DNA from: Anaerolineales bacterium UBA3071
GTDB lineage: Bacteria; Chloroflexota; Anaerolineae; UBA3071
Length of the DNA stretch: 8,733 bases
NCBI GenBank assembly: GCA_002366755.1
Contig: DFBV01000211.1
Span: 4,696-13,428 of the forward strand
Direction: 5' to 3'
The position numbers were made by a program, and so were the translations under genes. Of this stretch, positions 6,806 to 8,733 are shown piece after piece (positions within the stretch are counted from its first letter, which is position 1; each line of letters opens with the position of its first letter). Below the pieces are notes generated by a model, which saw only the letters and a program-made list of their open reading frames with translations, searched no databases and was not told the DNA's origin.

Positions 6806-6836
6806 TGGTGCTATTTGTCCATTCGTGGCATTCGTG
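6757..6836. repeat. inverted 9-bp-unit element (CACGAATGG / CCATTCGTG) at the start of copA
   Basis: Left arm of three 9-bp units (CACGAATTG 6757-6765, CACGAATGG 6766-6774, TACGAATGG 6775-6783), a 35-bp centre, then two inverted units (CCATTCGTG 6819-6827, GCATTCGTG 6828-6836). The arms can pair. On the minus strand the element ends the first HMA fragment (SRMPRMDK, then stop) and supplies the start and first residues (AIRTIRAIRDT) of the present copA frame. Confidence 0.85.
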
Positions 6837-6960
6837 ATGGAATCTTGTCAAGGGCGCGCTGGACGTGGCTCACGCACGAGGCGCAGGTCATGCCCTTGAT
6901 GGGTAGAGTGATGGTTTGCTGTTGTTCGGTCACTGCAACTACCTTGTGGTGTTTCTGCAT
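6811..6960 (-). pseudogene. truncated HMA-domain fragment, probably the former N-terminus of CopA
   Basis: A 49-codon frame from the ATG at 6960 (or a GTG at 6933, preceded by AAGG). After about 15 residues it reads TITLPIKGMTCASCVSHVQ, the first strand, CxxC copper loop and first helix of a heavy-metal-associated domain. The domain then breaks at RALDKI and runs into repeat-derived SRMPRMDK and a stop. The remaining strands of the fold are missing, so it should not fold as a normal metal-binding domain. Many CopA proteins have two N-terminal HMA domains, and the complete second one (LPIGGMTCASCVVHVE) follows 100 bp later in another frame. The simplest reading is that the repeat at 6757-6836 replaced the end of HMA1 and the linker. 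A remnant of a CopZ-like chaperone is the alternative. The fragment might still be translated and couple to the next start. Confidence 0.72.
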
Positions 6961-6970
6961 TGGACGCGGG

Positions 6971-7045
6971 TCAGCCGATTGAGCCGATATGGCCGATGGT
7001 TTTCTGGTGAGTTTTATCGGTTTCATCGGTTTCATCGGGTGATCC
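6971..7045. repeat. 75-bp hairpin-like element, copy 1 (9-bp units AGCCGATNN / TTTCATCGG)
   Basis: The left arm holds three 9-bp units (6973-6999: AGCCGATTG, AGCCGATAT, GGCCGATGG), followed by a 12-bp centre (TTTTCTGGTGAG) and a right arm of three inverted units (7012-7038: TTTTATCGG, TTTCATCGG, TTTCATCGG). The end repeats are TCAGCCGAT and ATCGGGTGA (one mismatch). It lies directly upstream of the HMA fragment, ten bases before its ATG, where a promoter or ribosome binding site would be expected. On the minus strand it could be translated as MKPMKPIKLTRK and PSAISAQSA. Confidence 0.9.
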
Positions 7046-7051
7046 CCTTTC

Positions 7052-7126
7052 TCAGCCGATTGAGCCGATATGGCCGATGGTTTTCTGGTGAGTTTTATCG
7101 GTTTCATCGGCTTCATCGGCTGATCC
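7052..7126. repeat. 75-bp hairpin-like element, copy 2, overlapping the 3' end of the Zn ATPase gene
   Basis: Direct duplicate of the element at 6971-7045 with two differences in 75 bp, six bases away. Here the ends are perfect inverted repeats, TCAGCCGAT (7052-7060) and ATCGGCTGA (7115-7123). The minus-strand TGA at 7113-7115 that stops the Zn ATPase gene lies within this copy. Confidence 0.9.
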
Positions 7127-8733
7127 GCGTCCCATCCATACGGCGCAATCGCATGCCGTTCAGGATCACGGCCACCGATGCGCCCACGTCGGCGGCGATG
7201 GCCATCCACAACGTGGCCAGGCCCACTGCCGCCAAGACAAAGATGGCCGCTTTGACCGCCAGCGCGAAGCCGATGTTGGCGGTCACAATCCTCGTCGTCT
7301 TGCGGCTGAGCCACACGACGAAGGGCAGTTGCGAAAGATCATCGCCCATCAGGATCACGTCGGCGGTCTCCATCGCCTGAGCGGAGCCCGCGCCCCCCAT
7401 GGCGATGCCCACGTCCGCCTGAGCCAGCGCTGGAGCGTCATTCACGCCATCGCCGACCATGACCACGAGAGGGCGACCGCCAGGGTCGCCCCTACCCTTC
7501 TCCGCCAGAGCGGCGACGGCGGCCACTTTCTCCTCCGGCAGCAGCCCGGCGCGCACTTCATCTATCCCCACCTGGCTGCCGATCTCCGCGGCCACAGTGG
7601 GGTTGTCGCCAGTCAGCATGACCGTGTACATGCCCCTGGCCTTCAGATCGGCGATCGCTTGGCGGCTGCTGGGGCGCGGCGTGTCGGCCACACCGAACAG
7701 CGCACACACACAGCCAGCCCTGAGCGAAGCCGAAGGGTCGTGCCGCACCATGATCACCGTCTTGCCCTGGGCGGCCAGTTCGTCGGCCAGCCGACACACA
7801 GACGGTTGATGCGGGACGTACTCGTCGAAATGGGCGTGGCTGGCGACTGTGACCCGCGCGCCGTTGACGGTGCCTTCCACTCCTCGCCCGCCCAGTATGG
7901 TGACGTCCTGAGCGCTGGGCACTACCACTCCTCTGGCCTGCGCCTCCGCCAGGAGCGCCTGAGCCAGCGGATGGGACGATTGCGCTTCCAGCGCCGCCGC
8001 GTGTTGCAGGCCGCAATCCTCGGGACACTCGCCGCAAGTGCAGACCTCTACCACGTCGGTTACCACCGGACGCCCTTCGGTCAGGGTACCGGTTTTGTCG
8101 AAGGCGAAGACCTTCACCCGACTCAGAGCTTCCAGGTAGCGCCCGCCCTTGATCAACACTCCATGCGAGGCGGCGTTGGTCATAGCGCTCACCAGGCTCA
8201 CCGGTATGGAGATCACCAGAGCACAGGGGCAGGCGATGACCAGCATCTGCAGCGCCCGCATCAGCCAGCCATGCTCGCCCCAGAACGGTTGGCCGAAGAG
8301 CAACGGCGGGACGATGGCCACCAGCGCGGCCACCGCGGTGACCGCTGGCGTGTAGACGCGGGCGAAGCGATCAATGAACCTCTGCACCGGCGACTGCCGC
8401 GACTGTGCCTGCTGCACCAACCGCACCATGCGGCTCAGCGTGTTGTCAGCGGCCAGGCGGGTTACCTCCACTTCCAACGCGCCGGTGGTGTTGATAGTGC
8501 CGGCAAAGACCTCGTCGCCCGGCTTCTTGTCCACCGGCACGCTCTCACCGGTGATCGGCGCCTGATCCACACCACTCTGCCCGGCCCGCACGATGCCATC
8601 CACGCTGACCCTGTCGCCGGGCCGCACCAGCACCAGGTCGCCGATGGCCACTTGCTCCACCGGCGCCTCTCGCATTTCGCCGTTGGGCAGCTTCTTCAAG
8701 GCCATCGGCGGCGCCAGGTCGAGCAGGCCTTCC
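7113..8733 (-). CDS. zntA: Zn/Cd/Pb-translocating P1B-type ATPase (ZntA-like), 5' end outside window
   Basis: An inner-membrane efflux pump for divalent soft metals. The visible 540 codons start in the actuator domain (LLDLAPP...GDLVLVRPGDRVSVDG), then ITGES; CPC (8223-8231) in the metal-site helix; the phosphorylated DKTGT (Asp at 8097-8099); SSHPLA; TGDNP; and GDGVNDAP. Near the end, AVKAAIF and LWMAIAADVGA place a Lys and an Asp 21 residues apart, the same spacing as K693 and D714 of E. coli ZntA, and this marks the Zn/Cd subgroup. The frame continues past the first ATG (8705) to the window edge, so that ATG is not the start. Peculiarities: a CTCGECPEDC cysteine cluster just after the phosphorylation site; PSASLRAG and GRGDPGGRP insertions encoded by small repeats; and a stop codon supplied by the 75-bp repeat, so the last residues (DGTRISR) are partly repeat-derived. 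First visible gene of the minus-strand metal cluster. Confidence 0.92.
   Translation of the reverse strand, partial: EGLLDLAPPMALKKLPNGEMREAPVEQVAIGDLVLVRPGDRVSVDGIVRAGQSGVDQAPITGESVPVDKKPGDEVFAGTINTTGALEVEVTRLAADNTLSRMVRLVQQAQSRQSPVQRFIDRFARVYTPAVTAVAALVAIVPPLLFGQPFWGEHGWLMRALQMLVIACPCALVISIPVSLVSAMTNAASHGVLIKGGRYLEALSRVKVFAFDKTGTLTEGRPVVTDVVEVCTCGECPEDCGLQHAAALEAQSSHPLAQALLAEAQARGVVVPSAQDVTILGGRGVEGTVNGARVTVASHAHFDEYVPHQPSVCRLADELAAQGKTVIMVRHDPSASLRAGCVCALFGVADTPRPSSRQAIADLKARGMYTVMLTGDNPTVAAEIGSQVGIDEVRAGLLPEEKVAAVAALAEKGRGDPGGRPLVVMVGDGVNDAPALAQADVGIAMGGAGSAQAMETADVILMGDDLSQLPFVVWLSRKTTRIVTANIGFALAVKAAIFVLAAVGLATLWMAIAADVGASVAVILNGMRLRRMDGTRISR
7471..7491. repeat. palindromic repeat GGGCGACC-N5-GGTCGCCC inside the Zn ATPase gene
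   Basis: Two perfect 8-bp inverted arms (7471-7478 and 7484-7491) around GCCAG, followed by CCTACCC. On the coding strand it encodes about GRGDPGGRP between ALAEK and VVMVGDGVND, where related pumps go almost directly from AEKYG-like sequence to VAMVGDGVND. It is therefore a short in-frame insertion in the P-domain. Confidence 0.7.
7718..7737. repeat. 20-bp interspersed motif inside the Zn ATPase gene
   Basis: CCCTGAGCGAAGCCGAAGGG, with short inverted ends (CCCT and AGGG). On the coding strand it gives PSASLRAG between VIMVRHD and CVCALFGVADTPRP. The family normally has a short DG-x-x-x-G turn here, so this looks like an in-frame insertion of a genome-wide interspersed repeat. I recall very similar motifs inside genes of other environmental bacteria, but cannot search for them here. 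Confidence 0.65.

Noticed and set aside
6811..7314. 167-codon minus-strand frame running from the end of the Zn ATPase through both 75-bp repeats into the HMA fragment
   Set aside because: Its first part is out of frame within the Zn ATPase gene and the middle is repeat translation. Only the HMA part from 6960 has family support.

Overview
The window looks like a piece of a GC-rich bacterial chromosome. The PadR, aldolase and ATPase sequences, and the habit of carrying short repeats inside genes, remind me most of Chloroflexota (Anaerolineae-like). That is inference from sequence style; no marker gene here settles it.

Left part (1-941). On the minus strand a PadR-type repressor gene (396-794) is followed by the start of a gene for an Mrp-type Fe-S carrier ATPase (1-268, cut by the window edge). 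A possible 37-codon ORF lies between them. A near-consensus sigma-70 promoter reads toward padR, and an inverted repeat covers its -10 box, which suggests autorepression.

Middle part (913-3554). A complete two-gene plus-strand operon runs from a promoter at 913-941 to a strong hairpin terminator at 3512-3554. It encodes a class II (zinc) ketose-bisphosphate aldolase and an L-fucose/L-arabinose-isomerase-like protein. No kinase or transporter gene is in the unit.

Right part (3576-8733, minus strand). This is a heavy-metal efflux cluster, read from right to left: a Zn/Cd-type P1B ATPase (5' end outside the window), a broken N-terminal heavy-metal-associated (HMA) fragment, a Cu-type P1B ATPase, and a metallophosphoesterase gene whose alternative GTG start overlaps the ATPase stop. 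It converges on the plus-strand operon at the terminator at 3512-3554, which can work in both directions.

The most unusual feature is the density of small repeats in the metal cluster. Four hairpin-like elements share one plan: an arm of tandem 8-9 bp units, a centre of 12-35 bp, then an arm of the same unit in inverted orientation. One (4125-4311) lies inside the metallophosphoesterase gene and has apparently replaced its GNxD metal-binding motif while keeping the frame open. One (6757-6836) breaks the first HMA domain of the Cu ATPase. Two 75-bp copies (6971-7126) lie at the end of the Zn ATPase gene and supply its stop codon. Three other short repeats sit in frame inside the two ATPase genes: a 7-bp tandem array, a 20-bp CCCTGAGC...GAAGGG motif and an 8-bp-arm palindrome. 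The region thus shows small repeats reshaping genes without usually breaking the frame.
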